DNA from: JAICNG01 sp035765135
GTDB taxonomy: Bacteria; Gemmatimonadota; Gemmatimonadetes; Gemmatimonadales; Gemmatimonadaceae
Direction of reading: 5' to 3'
Assembly (NCBI GenBank): GCA_035765135.1
Contig: DASTYE010000032.1
Coordinates: 1-40,581 of the forward strand
DNA: 40,581 nucleotides
Below, piece after piece: positions 25,284 to 32,400 of this stretch; within the stretch, counting starts at the first letter, position 1, and every line of letters starts with the position of its first letter. The notes beneath the pieces were generated by a model. That model did not search any database. It saw only the letters and a program-made list of their open reading frames with translations, and was not told where the DNA came from. The position numbers and the translations under genes are program-made.

Positions 25284-25664
25284 ATGACCACCCATCCAGC
25301 GTACGACCTCATCCTCAAGCGCTTCGAGACGCCCGATGAAACGCGCCTCTTCGAGAAGGGGCGGTTCGAGGTGGTGACCCTTGGTGGCGTAACGATCGGG
25401 CGGGCGACCTACGAGCCGGGCTGGCGGTGGTCACTACACGTGGGCCCGACAGTGGGCGCCGACCGATGCAGCGTGGAGCACGTCGGGCTCGTGGTCTCCG
25501 GTCATGCGACGGTGTCGTTCGCCGACGGGAAGGTCCACGACCTGGTGCCCGGCACCCTCTTCCACGTCCCCCCGGACCCGCACGACAGCTGGGTGGTCGG
25601 CGACGAGCCCTACGTGTCGCTGCACTTTCTGGGGGCGGGGGCTTATGCGAGGTCTTCGAGGTAG
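25284..25664 (+). CDS. Cupin-domain protein
   Basis: Predicted 126-residue cytoplasmic cupin. Metal-site candidates are SLHVGPTVGADRCSVEHVGLVVSG (His, His) and PPDPHDSWVVGDEPY (His) in the usual two-motif order. The start ATG has no clear ribosome-binding site. The last residues SSR and the stop (TCG AGG TAG) belong to the adjoining GTCGAGG repeat, so the C-terminus may have been altered by the element. It is divergent from the PKD lipoprotein. Confidence 0.82.
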   Translation: MTTHPAYDLILKRFETPDETRLFEKGRFEVVTLGGVTIGRATYEPGWRWSLHVGPTVGADRCSVEHVGLVVSGHATVSFADGKVHDLVPGTLFHVPPDPHDSWVVGDEPYVSLHFLGAGAYARSSR

Positions 25665-25673
25665 TATGAGGAA

Positions 25674-25808
25674 GTCGAGGTTGGGAGGTCGTCCAGGTCG
25701 TCGAGGATGTCGAGGATGTCGAGGTCAAGCCTGGACTACCTTGACGACCTTGACGACCTCGACGACCTCGACGACCTGGGCACCTCGACGACCTCAACCT
25801 ACCTCGAC
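25674..25808. repeat. Palindromic element, 9-nt period (word GTCGAGGAT)
   Basis: The left half (25674-25730) holds GTCCAGGTC, GTCGAGGAT, GTCGAGGAT and GTCGAGGTC in 9-nt steps. The right half (25740-25808) holds the complementary CCTTGACGA and CCTCGACGA steps and extends over the end of the next gene. The halves can pair over about 55 nt with few bulges. Both flanking convergent genes end in TCG AGG TAG from this word family. Confidence 0.9.
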
Positions 25809-26554
25809 CACCTGTCCGGGTCGAACACCCCCTCGTCCACCGGGACGCCCACTCGCACGTCCTTGTACTCCTCGAGGAAATCGCGCGCCCCGTCGATCAG
25901 GAATTCCACCTCGGGCGCCAGCCAGCCGCCGCCGACTTCGTAATAGTTGTTGAAGCGGATCTCCGAGGTCTTCGTCGTGTCGCGGCGCGACGGCTCGATC
26001 ATCCGCACGAAGACGAGACGGTCGCGGTCGATCCAGAACTGACGGCTGCGCGCGTCGCCGGCCGTGGCACCCACGACGTACGCAGGCCGCCCCTGCCACG
26101 TGGACTCGTGCATCTTCGAGAGGTCGAATCCGATTTCCCGCAACGTCGCGATCGTGCGCTCGACGGGGATGAAATAGACGTCGAAGCCGAGCAGCAGCAG
26201 TGGATGCGGCGAGCGCACCTGCCTGACGAGTCGGCCGTTGCTGAAGACGTAGATCGAGTCGTTGCGGTAAATGTTGCCATTCCCGTTCGCTCGCGGCTCG
26301 ACATCGATGCGCAGCTTGCCGGGAAGGCTGATCGTCTCGAACCAGGTGGACGTATCGGTACGCCCATCGGGGAGATAGCGCGTGTTCTTCTGCACAAACG
26401 TCAGCGTCGAAAACCACTTGCCTGCATATCGGTCATGCATCGCCGAGACCAGCTGCTGGGCAGTGGTAATGGCTGGGACAGCTGGGGAAGGCGGCGGCGC
26501 GGGTTGAGGAGCACAGGCCGCAACGGCGAGTGCTACGAGGAGTGGAGTTCGCAT
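25799..26554 (-). CDS. LolA-like outer-membrane lipoprotein-sorting type lipoprotein
   Basis: Predicted 251-residue lipoprotein (lipobox VAAC, then a Pro-rich linker). The body has the half-barrel pattern of LolA/LolB-type proteins: a helix AQQLVSAMHDRYAGKW, then FSTLTFVQKNTRYL, TWFETISLPGKLRIDVEP, DSIYVFSNGRLV, and the late strands SRQFWIDRDRLVFVRM and TSEIRFNNYYEVGGGWLAPE. It may bind lipid or lipoprotein in the periplasm. The final residues WSR and the stop derive from the adjacent repeat element. Confidence 0.75.
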   Translation of the reverse strand: MRTPLLVALAVAACAPQPAPPPSPAVPAITTAQQLVSAMHDRYAGKWFSTLTFVQKNTRYLPDGRTDTSTWFETISLPGKLRIDVEPRANGNGNIYRNDSIYVFSNGRLVRQVRSPHPLLLLGFDVYFIPVERTIATLREIGFDLSKMHESTWQGRPAYVVGATAGDARSRQFWIDRDRLVFVRMIEPSRRDTTKTSEIRFNNYYEVGGGWLAPEVEFLIDGARDFLEEYKDVRVGVPVDEGVFDPDRWSR

Positions 26555-26569
26555 TGGAGGTATTGGGTG

Positions 26570-26684
26570 ACGGCAGAGACGTCAGATGTCAGACGTCAGA
26601 GTTCAGATGTCAGATACCGCAAGAGTCAGCCCCGCGCAATCTGAATTCTGAATTCTGACATCTGAGCTCTGACGTCTTTGCCGT
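26570..26684. repeat. Palindromic element, 7-nt period (word TCAGANN)
   Basis: Left arm 26570-26616 and right arm 26638-26684 pair with few mismatches. TCAGA recurs every 7 nt (CGTCAGA, TGTCAGA, CGTCAGA, GTTCAGA, TGTCAGA). The outer end ACGGCA(A/G)AGACGTCAGA resembles the outer end of the element at 30245-30376. It lies between two leftward genes, just upstream of the LolA-like gene. Confidence 0.9.
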
Positions 26685-26698
26685 TCAGATAAATGACC

Positions 26699-28723
26699 TC
26701 AATCGCCACCGAGTGGCCCATACTGGAACACGAGCCATGGCGTCGGCCGAAGCTCGGGCGGCTCCGTTCCCTCGAGGAAGTACTCGGTGTATCGCCGCTC
26801 GGCCGGAGTGAAGGCATCGGCCAGCAGGCCCGTTGCGCGATCCAGCTCCGCTTCCACGAGCCCGGCGGGCGGCGCCCACGTACCCACGGCGCGCCCCTCG
26901 TAGTACCTCGCGATCATCTGGCCGAAAATCGGCGCCGCGTACGTTCCGCCACCGGCGCCCTTCGCGATCGGTCGTGGACGATCGAACCCGAGCCACACCC
27001 CGGCGACGAGCTCCGGCGTCATGCCGACGAACCAGACGTCGGTGTTGTCGTTGGTCGTTCCCGTCTTCCCCGCGACCGGCACGCGAGCGTCGACCAGTCG
27101 CCGCACCCACGATCCGGTGCCGCGCTCCACCGCGTCACGCATCATGTCGCGGACGATGAACGCGACACGGGGATCGATCGCCAGCTCCGGCGGCTTCGGC
27201 TCGGGCGTCCACACCACGCGGCCGGTTCGATCCTCGATGCGGGTCACGAACCGCGGCTCGACCGCGACGCCTAACGTCGCGAACGCGGAGTAGGCGGCGA
27301 CGAGCTCGATGGGGCGCACCGAGGAGGCGCCGATCGCGGACGCGGGAACGGGGTCGACCGGAGAATCGATCCCCATGCGGTGCGCGAACGACGCCACGGT
27401 GTCCATCCCCACGAGCATCCCGAGCTGCACGGCAACGGGGTTTCTCGAGCGAACGAGCGCCTCGCGAATCGTGATCGGGCCGAGGAACTCGCTATCGGCG
27501 TTTCCCGGCTCGTACACGGTCCCGTTCGGAAGCGGGATCATGAGCGCCGTGTCGGGCACGATCGAGTTCGCCGGAATGCTGTCGGTCACGGCGGCGGCAT
27601 ACACGATCGGCTTGAACGCCGAGCCCGGCTGCCGAACGCCGTTGACGGCGCGGTTGAACGGTGACTCGGCGTAGTCGCGACCGCCGACGAGCGCGCGCAC
27701 CTCGCCGGTGAGCGCGTCGAGCGATACGACCATTCCCTGCAAGTAGTCGGTCTGTCCGCGCGCACGCTTGGCGTACGTCGGCTGCCCGTAGCCTGGCAGA
27801 CTCTCGACGCGACGCGTCCCATCGGCCAACGCATCGGCGGCTGCGTTCTGCAACGCGGCGTCGAGCGTCGTGACCACCCGATAGCCGCCGTTCATCACCG
27901 GGATGCCGGCCCGCTCCGCCTGGGCGCGAACGACATCGACGAAGTATGGCGCGGGCGCGGACATACCCATGTTCGGCGCGACGACGAGCGGCCGCCGTTT
28001 CGCGGCATCGGCTTGCGCTCGGGTGATGAACCCGTTCGCGACCATGCGGCCGAGCACTTCGTTGCGGCGGGCTTTCGCGCGGTCGGGGTGGCGGATAGGG
28101 TCGTAGACCGCCGGACCCTTTGGCAGGGCCGCGAGTGTTGCCGCCTCTTCGAGCGTCAGCTGCGACGCACTCTTGGCGAAGTAGTGCCGAGCCGCCGCTT
28201 CGATCCCGAACCACCCGTGGCCGAACGCGATCTGGTTGAGATACGCCTCGAGGATTTCATCCTTCGAGTAGCGCTTCTCCATTTCAATCGCGGCGCGTTG
28301 CTCGCGCACTTTGCGAATCGGTGAGCGATCTCGTCGATCGATCTGCTCGGGGTGCATGTTGCCCACCAGCTGCTGCGTGATCGTGCTCGCACCACGCATC
28401 GAGCCTGTCACCGCATCCTTGATCGCCCCGGCGATGCCGATGACGTCGACACCGCTGTGCTCGTAGAAGCGATGATCCTCAATGGCGACGAATGCGTGCG
28501 GGACGTATTTGGGGAGCGACTTGATTGGCACCGATGTCCGCCATTCCTTTCCGATCTCGCCGATGAGCGTGCCGTCGCGGGCAACGACCAGCGACGATTG
28601 TGGCGGCTGGATGAGACGCCACGGCTCGACGCTCTGGGGATCCTGAGCGAGCGAAGCCGCGGGGAGCGCGAGGAGCGCAGCGACGATGAGTGGACGACGG
28701 ACAAGCACGTTCGAGCGGATCAT
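26699..28723 (-). CDS. Class A penicillin-binding protein (glycosyltransferase-transpeptidase)
   Basis: Predicted 674-residue peptidoglycan synthase of PBP1A/PBP1C type. The GT51 domain shows EDHRFYEHSGVD (catalytic Glu82), GASTITQQL (111-119) and the Lys/Glu-rich KVREQRAAIEMEKRYSK. The transpeptidase domain shows S368-A-F-K371, S426-R-N and K553-T-G. It would polymerise and cross-link lipid II-derived strands in the periplasm. The N-terminus is odd: RRPLIVAALLALPAASLAQ looks like a cleavable signal rather than the usual permanent anchor. The longer open frame upstream lacks a plausible start. Confidence 0.93.
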   Translation of the reverse strand: MIRSNVLVRRPLIVAALLALPAASLAQDPQSVEPWRLIQPPQSSLVVARDGTLIGEIGKEWRTSVPIKSLPKYVPHAFVAIEDHRFYEHSGVDVIGIAGAIKDAVTGSMRGASTITQQLVGNMHPEQIDRRDRSPIRKVREQRAAIEMEKRYSKDEILEAYLNQIAFGHGWFGIEAAARHYFAKSASQLTLEEAATLAALPKGPAVYDPIRHPDRAKARRNEVLGRMVANGFITRAQADAAKRRPLVVAPNMGMSAPAPYFVDVVRAQAERAGIPVMNGGYRVVTTLDAALQNAAADALADGTRRVESLPGYGQPTYAKRARGQTDYLQGMVVSLDALTGEVRALVGGRDYAESPFNRAVNGVRQPGSAFKPIVYAAAVTDSIPANSIVPDTALMIPLPNGTVYEPGNADSEFLGPITIREALVRSRNPVAVQLGMLVGMDTVASFAHRMGIDSPVDPVPASAIGASSVRPIELVAAYSAFATLGVAVEPRFVTRIEDRTGRVVWTPEPKPPELAIDPRVAFIVRDMMRDAVERGTGSWVRRLVDARVPVAGKTGTTNDNTDVWFVGMTPELVAGVWLGFDRPRPIAKGAGGGTYAAPIFGQMIARYYEGRAVGTWAPPAGLVEAELDRATGLLADAFTPAERRYTEYFLEGTEPPELRPTPWLVFQYGPLGGD

Positions 28724-28817
28724 AAGGTCAGGAAGAATACCCCGAAGGGGCCCGAAAGGTATCAGGACGGCGGTCGCGTGGCGTGTGACGACCGACACGA
28801 ACGGTACCGACGGACGG

Positions 28818-30242
28818 GTGACCGCGGTACGGCGATATGCGCTGCGCGCGGTGCTCGGGGTCTGCGTTGGCGCCACCGGCGGCGCGCATGCGCAAGGTCT
28901 TGCAACATGCCGCGTGCCGGACGTCGAGGAAGCGGTGCAATGTGCGACGGTGGACGTTCCGGAGAATCGCGCGGCGGCCAGCGGCCGGACGATCTCGCTT
29001 CGCGTCGTGATCCTGCCCTCGCGCGCGCCGGTGGGTGCGCCGCGCCGTGCGCTGTTCTATCTCGTGGGCGGGCCAGGTCTGCCCGCCACCACCCTCGCTG
29101 ACCTCGTCGCCGCCGCACACGCGCCAACTCGCTCGACCCACGACATCGTGCTCGTCGATCAACGGGGCACCGGGGCCTCGAATCCGCTCGACTGCCCGCT
29201 CTACGGCGATTCAGGCGACGTCGCCGCGTACCTCGGCGATCAGTTTCCCGCAGCTCGGGTTCGAGAGTGCGCGCAGCGCCTCGCACAGCGAGCCGACCTG
29301 TCGCAGTACACGACCGTCAATGCCGCCGAGGACCTCGAGGCGGTGCGGGCGCGCCTCGGACTCGAGAAGATCGATCTCGACGCGAGCGCCTACGGGACGC
29401 GAGTCGCGATCGAGTACATGCGTCGTCACCCCGACCGCGTGCGGTCGGTCGTGTTGCAGGGAGTGGTGCCGCCGGATGTGGCGCTTCCCCTCACAGCGGC
29501 TCGTGACGCGCAGCGGGCGCTCGACCGCGTCTTTGCCGATTGCACGGCCGACCCGTTCTGCCGCACCTCGTTCCCCGGCGTCCCGCGCGAGTTGACGACG
29601 CTGCTCGCGCGCCTCGATCGCGGCCCGGTCTCAGTTCGCGTGCAACGGCCGCGCGCGGCCGACAGCATCACGGTTTCGCTGACTCGCGGCGTGGTCGCCG
29701 ACCGCCTCCGGATCATGCTCTACTCCACGCGGCTGTCGCGACGGATTCCGCTCGTGATCCACCGCGCGCATGAAGGTGACTGGACGCCGTTCGTCACGAT
29801 CGCCTACGAGCTGAGCCGGGTCGTCTTCGATCAGCTGAACGTCGGCGCGCACCTGAGCGGCACGTGCGCGGACGATCTCCGTGGCGACATCAATGCGCGA
29901 GGCTCGTTCCTCGGCGACTACCGCGCGCGGATGTATCGTCAGGCATGCGCGGCCTGGCCGCGGCCGAGCCCTCCACCGCGCGAGAGTGCCGCACGTCCCG
30001 TTACCGCGCCGGTCCTGCTCATTACCGGCGCGCTCGACCCCGTGACTCCCCCGACCTTCGCCGAGGCCGTGGCGCGCACCATGCCTAACGCCACGGTGCT
30101 CGTCGTTCCGGGGATGGCGCACGCCGGGACGGACCGGTGCGTCGAGGGCGTGGTGACGAGGTTCGTGGGCCGAGGCTCCATGGAGGGAGTGGACACGGGG
30201 TGCGTCGAGCGCATTGCGATCGGGCCGTTCATCACGAGGTGA
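28818..30242 (+). CDS. Exported alpha/beta-hydrolase (TAP/proline-iminopeptidase type) with Ala at the nucleophile position
   Basis: Predicted 474-residue secreted hydrolase-fold protein. The GTG at 28818 yields a signal peptide (VRRYALRAVLGVCVGATGG, then AHAQ); a GTG at 28785 is possible. The family pattern is clear: LVGGPG (oxyanion region, about 82-87), DQRGTG (114-119), YGTRVAIEYMRRHP after the elbow, LLITGALDPVTPP (Asp) and PGMAHAGT (His). The elbow, usually GGSYG, reads ASAYG: Ala191 stands where the nucleophile Ser should be and a Ser is one place earlier. It may be inactive or use another residue. It is divergent from the PBP gene, 94 nt apart. Confidence 0.82.
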   Translation: MTAVRRYALRAVLGVCVGATGGAHAQGLATCRVPDVEEAVQCATVDVPENRAAASGRTISLRVVILPSRAPVGAPRRALFYLVGGPGLPATTLADLVAAAHAPTRSTHDIVLVDQRGTGASNPLDCPLYGDSGDVAAYLGDQFPAARVRECAQRLAQRADLSQYTTVNAAEDLEAVRARLGLEKIDLDASAYGTRVAIEYMRRHPDRVRSVVLQGVVPPDVALPLTAARDAQRALDRVFADCTADPFCRTSFPGVPRELTTLLARLDRGPVSVRVQRPRAADSITVSLTRGVVADRLRIMLYSTRLSRRIPLVIHRAHEGDWTPFVTIAYELSRVVFDQLNVGAHLSGTCADDLRGDINARGSFLGDYRARMYRQACAAWPRPSPPPRESAARPVTAPVLLITGALDPVTPPTFAEAVARTMPNATVLVVPGMAHAGTDRCVEGVVTRFVGRGSMEGVDTGCVERIAIGPFITR

Positions 30243-30244
30243 GA

Positions 30245-30376
30245 ACGGCAAAGATGACAGAGTTCAGAATACAGATTTCAGAATTCAGAAACGACCACGG
30301 GTAGCCACCGAATTGGCTGCCCGTAGGTTTTTCTGAATTCTGAAATCTGAATTCTGAACTCTGTCATCTTTGCCGT
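30245..30376. repeat. Palindromic element, 7-nt period, with nested hairpin
   Basis: Arms 30245-30292 and 30328-30376 are almost perfect reverse complements over about 48 nt, starting ACGGCAAAGATGACAGAG. TTCAGAA-type words recur with 7-nt spacing. The central spacer holds its own stem (ACGGGTAGCCA at 30297-30307 and TGGCTGCCCGT at 30314-30324). It lies between two rightward genes, three bases after one stop and about 20 nt before the NAD synthetase start. Confidence 0.92.
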
Positions 30377-30397
30377 GAGCCTTGCATCTTGTTACCG

Positions 30398-32239
30398 ATG
30401 CCCCCCGTCGTAGCCCTGGCCCTCGCCCAGGTCAAACCCGCCAAGGGAGACTACGCCGCGAACCTCACGCGGCTCGGCGAAATCTTCGCGCAGGTGCACG
30501 CGATGCGCCCGCGCCCGCAGGTGCTTCATCTCCCCGAGACGGCGCTTACCGGATACTTCGTCGAAGGGGGAGTACGCGACCTCGCCGTCACGGCCGGCAC
30601 GCTCGCGCGCGATCTTCAGGAAACGTGGCTCGGTGCGACGGAGGGGCTCGCGAGCCTGGACGTCGTCGTCGGCTTCTACGAGATCTTCCAGAACACGCTC
30701 TTCAACAGCGCGATGTACGTGGCCGTCGGTCCCGAAGGACCGCACGTGAAGCACGTGCATCGCAAGGTGTTCCTGCCGACGTACGGGATGTTCGACGAGG
30801 AGCGCTTCGTCGAGCGCGGACACGAGTTCCATGCGTTCGATACCGCCTGGGGGCGCGCAGCCATTCTCGTGTGCGAAGACGCATGGCATTCGCTCTCGGG
30901 AACGCTCGCCGCGCTCGATGGCGCGCAGGTCATCTTCGTGTGCAGCGCCGCGCCTGCGCGAGGAGCCTGGCCTCGTGAGGACGCCGTTCCCGGCCCCGCC
31001 AGCGTCGCGCGCTGGGAGCGGCTCATCCGCGACATCGCCGAAGAGCACGGTGTCTTCGTGTCGCTCTCGAATCTCGCGGGGAGCGAAGGCGGAAAGATCT
31101 TCTCCGGCGCATCGCTCATCGCCGGTCCCAAGGGCGACGTCCGCACGAGAGCGCCGCTCTGGGAGGAAGCGCTCGTCGTGCTTCCGCTCGATCTCGCCGA
31201 TCTCACCCGCGCACGCGCCGACATGCCGCTACTCGCCGACCTCCGAACGGCGATGCCGCATCTCATGGAGAAGCTGGTGGCGCCCGACAATCGAGAGGCG
31301 CCCGCCCTCGTGTTCGATCCACCGAGCCACAACGGCGATCACGCGATCGTGCATCCCGATGCCGAGCCGCCGGCTCATGGCCCTCTTCGCGTCGTGCAGG
31401 TTGCGCCGGTCGAGGGTGCTGGTGGGCCGCCTCCGCTCGACCTTGATGGCGACCTCACCGAGAAGTGGCTGGTGCACTTCATTCAGGAAGAGGTGCATCG
31501 CCGAGGTTTCGCGAAGGGTATCGTCGGCCTCTCGGGCGGCGTCGACTCGGCCGTCACCGCCTACCTCGCAGCGCGCGCGCTCGGGCCGAAGAACGTGATC
31601 GGTGTGCGGTTGCCGTACCGATCGTCGAGCAAGGAGAGCCTGGAGCACGCGCAGCTCGTGATCGATGCGCTCGGTATCGAGGGACGGACGCTGGACATCT
31701 CCGCCGCGGTCGACGGCTATCTCGCCGCCGAGCCCGATGCGTCGCCGGGACGTCGCGGCAACGTGATGGCGCGCGTCCGCATGATCGCCCTCTTCGACCT
31801 GTCCGCCAAGCATCAGGCGATCCCGTTAGGCACGGGCAACAAGACCGAGCGGCTGTTCGGCTATTTCACCTGGCACGCCGACGATTCACCGCCAGTCAAC
31901 CCGCTCGGCGACCTTTTCAAGACGCAGGTCTGGCAGCTCGCGCGGCACCTTGGCGTCCCGAAGGTGATTGTCGAGAAGCCCGCGACGGCCGACCTCGTGC
32001 ACGGTCAGACGGACGAGGGCGATCTCGGAATCAGCTACCAGAAAGCGGACCGCATCCTCCAGTGGCTGCTGAGCGGCTACTCCCCAGCCGAGCTCGTAAC
32101 GCGGGGATTCGACGAGGCCGAGGTGGAAGTCGTCAGGCAGCGGCTCGAGGGGACGCACTGGAAGCGCCGCCTGCCGACGGTGGCGATGGTCAGCCCGAAC
32201 GCGATCGGGGAGTCGTATTTGAGGCCTGTTGACTATTAA
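30398..32239 (+). CDS. nadE: Glutamine-dependent NAD(+) synthetase
   Basis: Predicted 613-residue cytoplasmic enzyme that amidates nicotinic acid adenine dinucleotide to NAD+ with ATP, using ammonia from glutamine. The N-terminal nitrilase-type amidase has the full Glu-Lys-Cys triad: LPETAL (Glu47), HRKVFLP (Lys123) and VCED (Cys159). The C-terminal synthetase has the ATP P-loop SGGVDS (379-384), PLGTGNKTERLFGYFTWHAD and DLFKTQVWQLARHLGVP. An ammonia tunnel is expected between the domains. The ATG is about 20 nt after a large palindrome, so that element is in its leader or promoter region. Confidence 0.95.
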   Translation: MPPVVALALAQVKPAKGDYAANLTRLGEIFAQVHAMRPRPQVLHLPETALTGYFVEGGVRDLAVTAGTLARDLQETWLGATEGLASLDVVVGFYEIFQNTLFNSAMYVAVGPEGPHVKHVHRKVFLPTYGMFDEERFVERGHEFHAFDTAWGRAAILVCEDAWHSLSGTLAALDGAQVIFVCSAAPARGAWPREDAVPGPASVARWERLIRDIAEEHGVFVSLSNLAGSEGGKIFSGASLIAGPKGDVRTRAPLWEEALVVLPLDLADLTRARADMPLLADLRTAMPHLMEKLVAPDNREAPALVFDPPSHNGDHAIVHPDAEPPAHGPLRVVQVAPVEGAGGPPPLDLDGDLTEKWLVHFIQEEVHRRGFAKGIVGLSGGVDSAVTAYLAARALGPKNVIGVRLPYRSSSKESLEHAQLVIDALGIEGRTLDISAAVDGYLAAEPDASPGRRGNVMARVRMIALFDLSAKHQAIPLGTGNKTERLFGYFTWHADDSPPVNPLGDLFKTQVWQLARHLGVPKVIVEKPATADLVHGQTDEGDLGISYQKADRILQWLLSGYSPAELVTRGFDEAEVEVVRQRLEGTHWKRRLPTVAMVSPNAIGESYLRPVDY

Positions 32240-32248
32240 AGTCAGGCT

Positions 32249-32275
32249 GTCGAGGTAGTCGAGGATGTCGAGGGG
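32249..32275. repeat. Direct 9-mer repeats GTCGAGG(TA/AT/GG)
   Basis: GTCGAGGTA, GTCGAGGAT and GTCGAGGGG stand head to tail. This is the same word as in the 25674 element but without a local opposing arm. The complementary words occur about 2.4 kb away at 34670-34705, at the far end of the next gene. Confidence 0.85.
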
Positions 32276-32400
32276 ATCAAGGCCAACCCATTGCGCCTCA
32301 CGGTCGGTGTTTCTCTCACGAGTAGCCCGGATTTGCCTGATTCCTGGGTAACCCGAGGAGAGCGATCGTAAGCGTTAGGTTCGCCTCGCAGGAGGGCGCC

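Noticed and set aside
25674..25808. CRISPR-like array
   Set aside because: Units are 9 nt in direct contact with no spacers, and the halves are reverse complements. It is a word-repeat palindrome.
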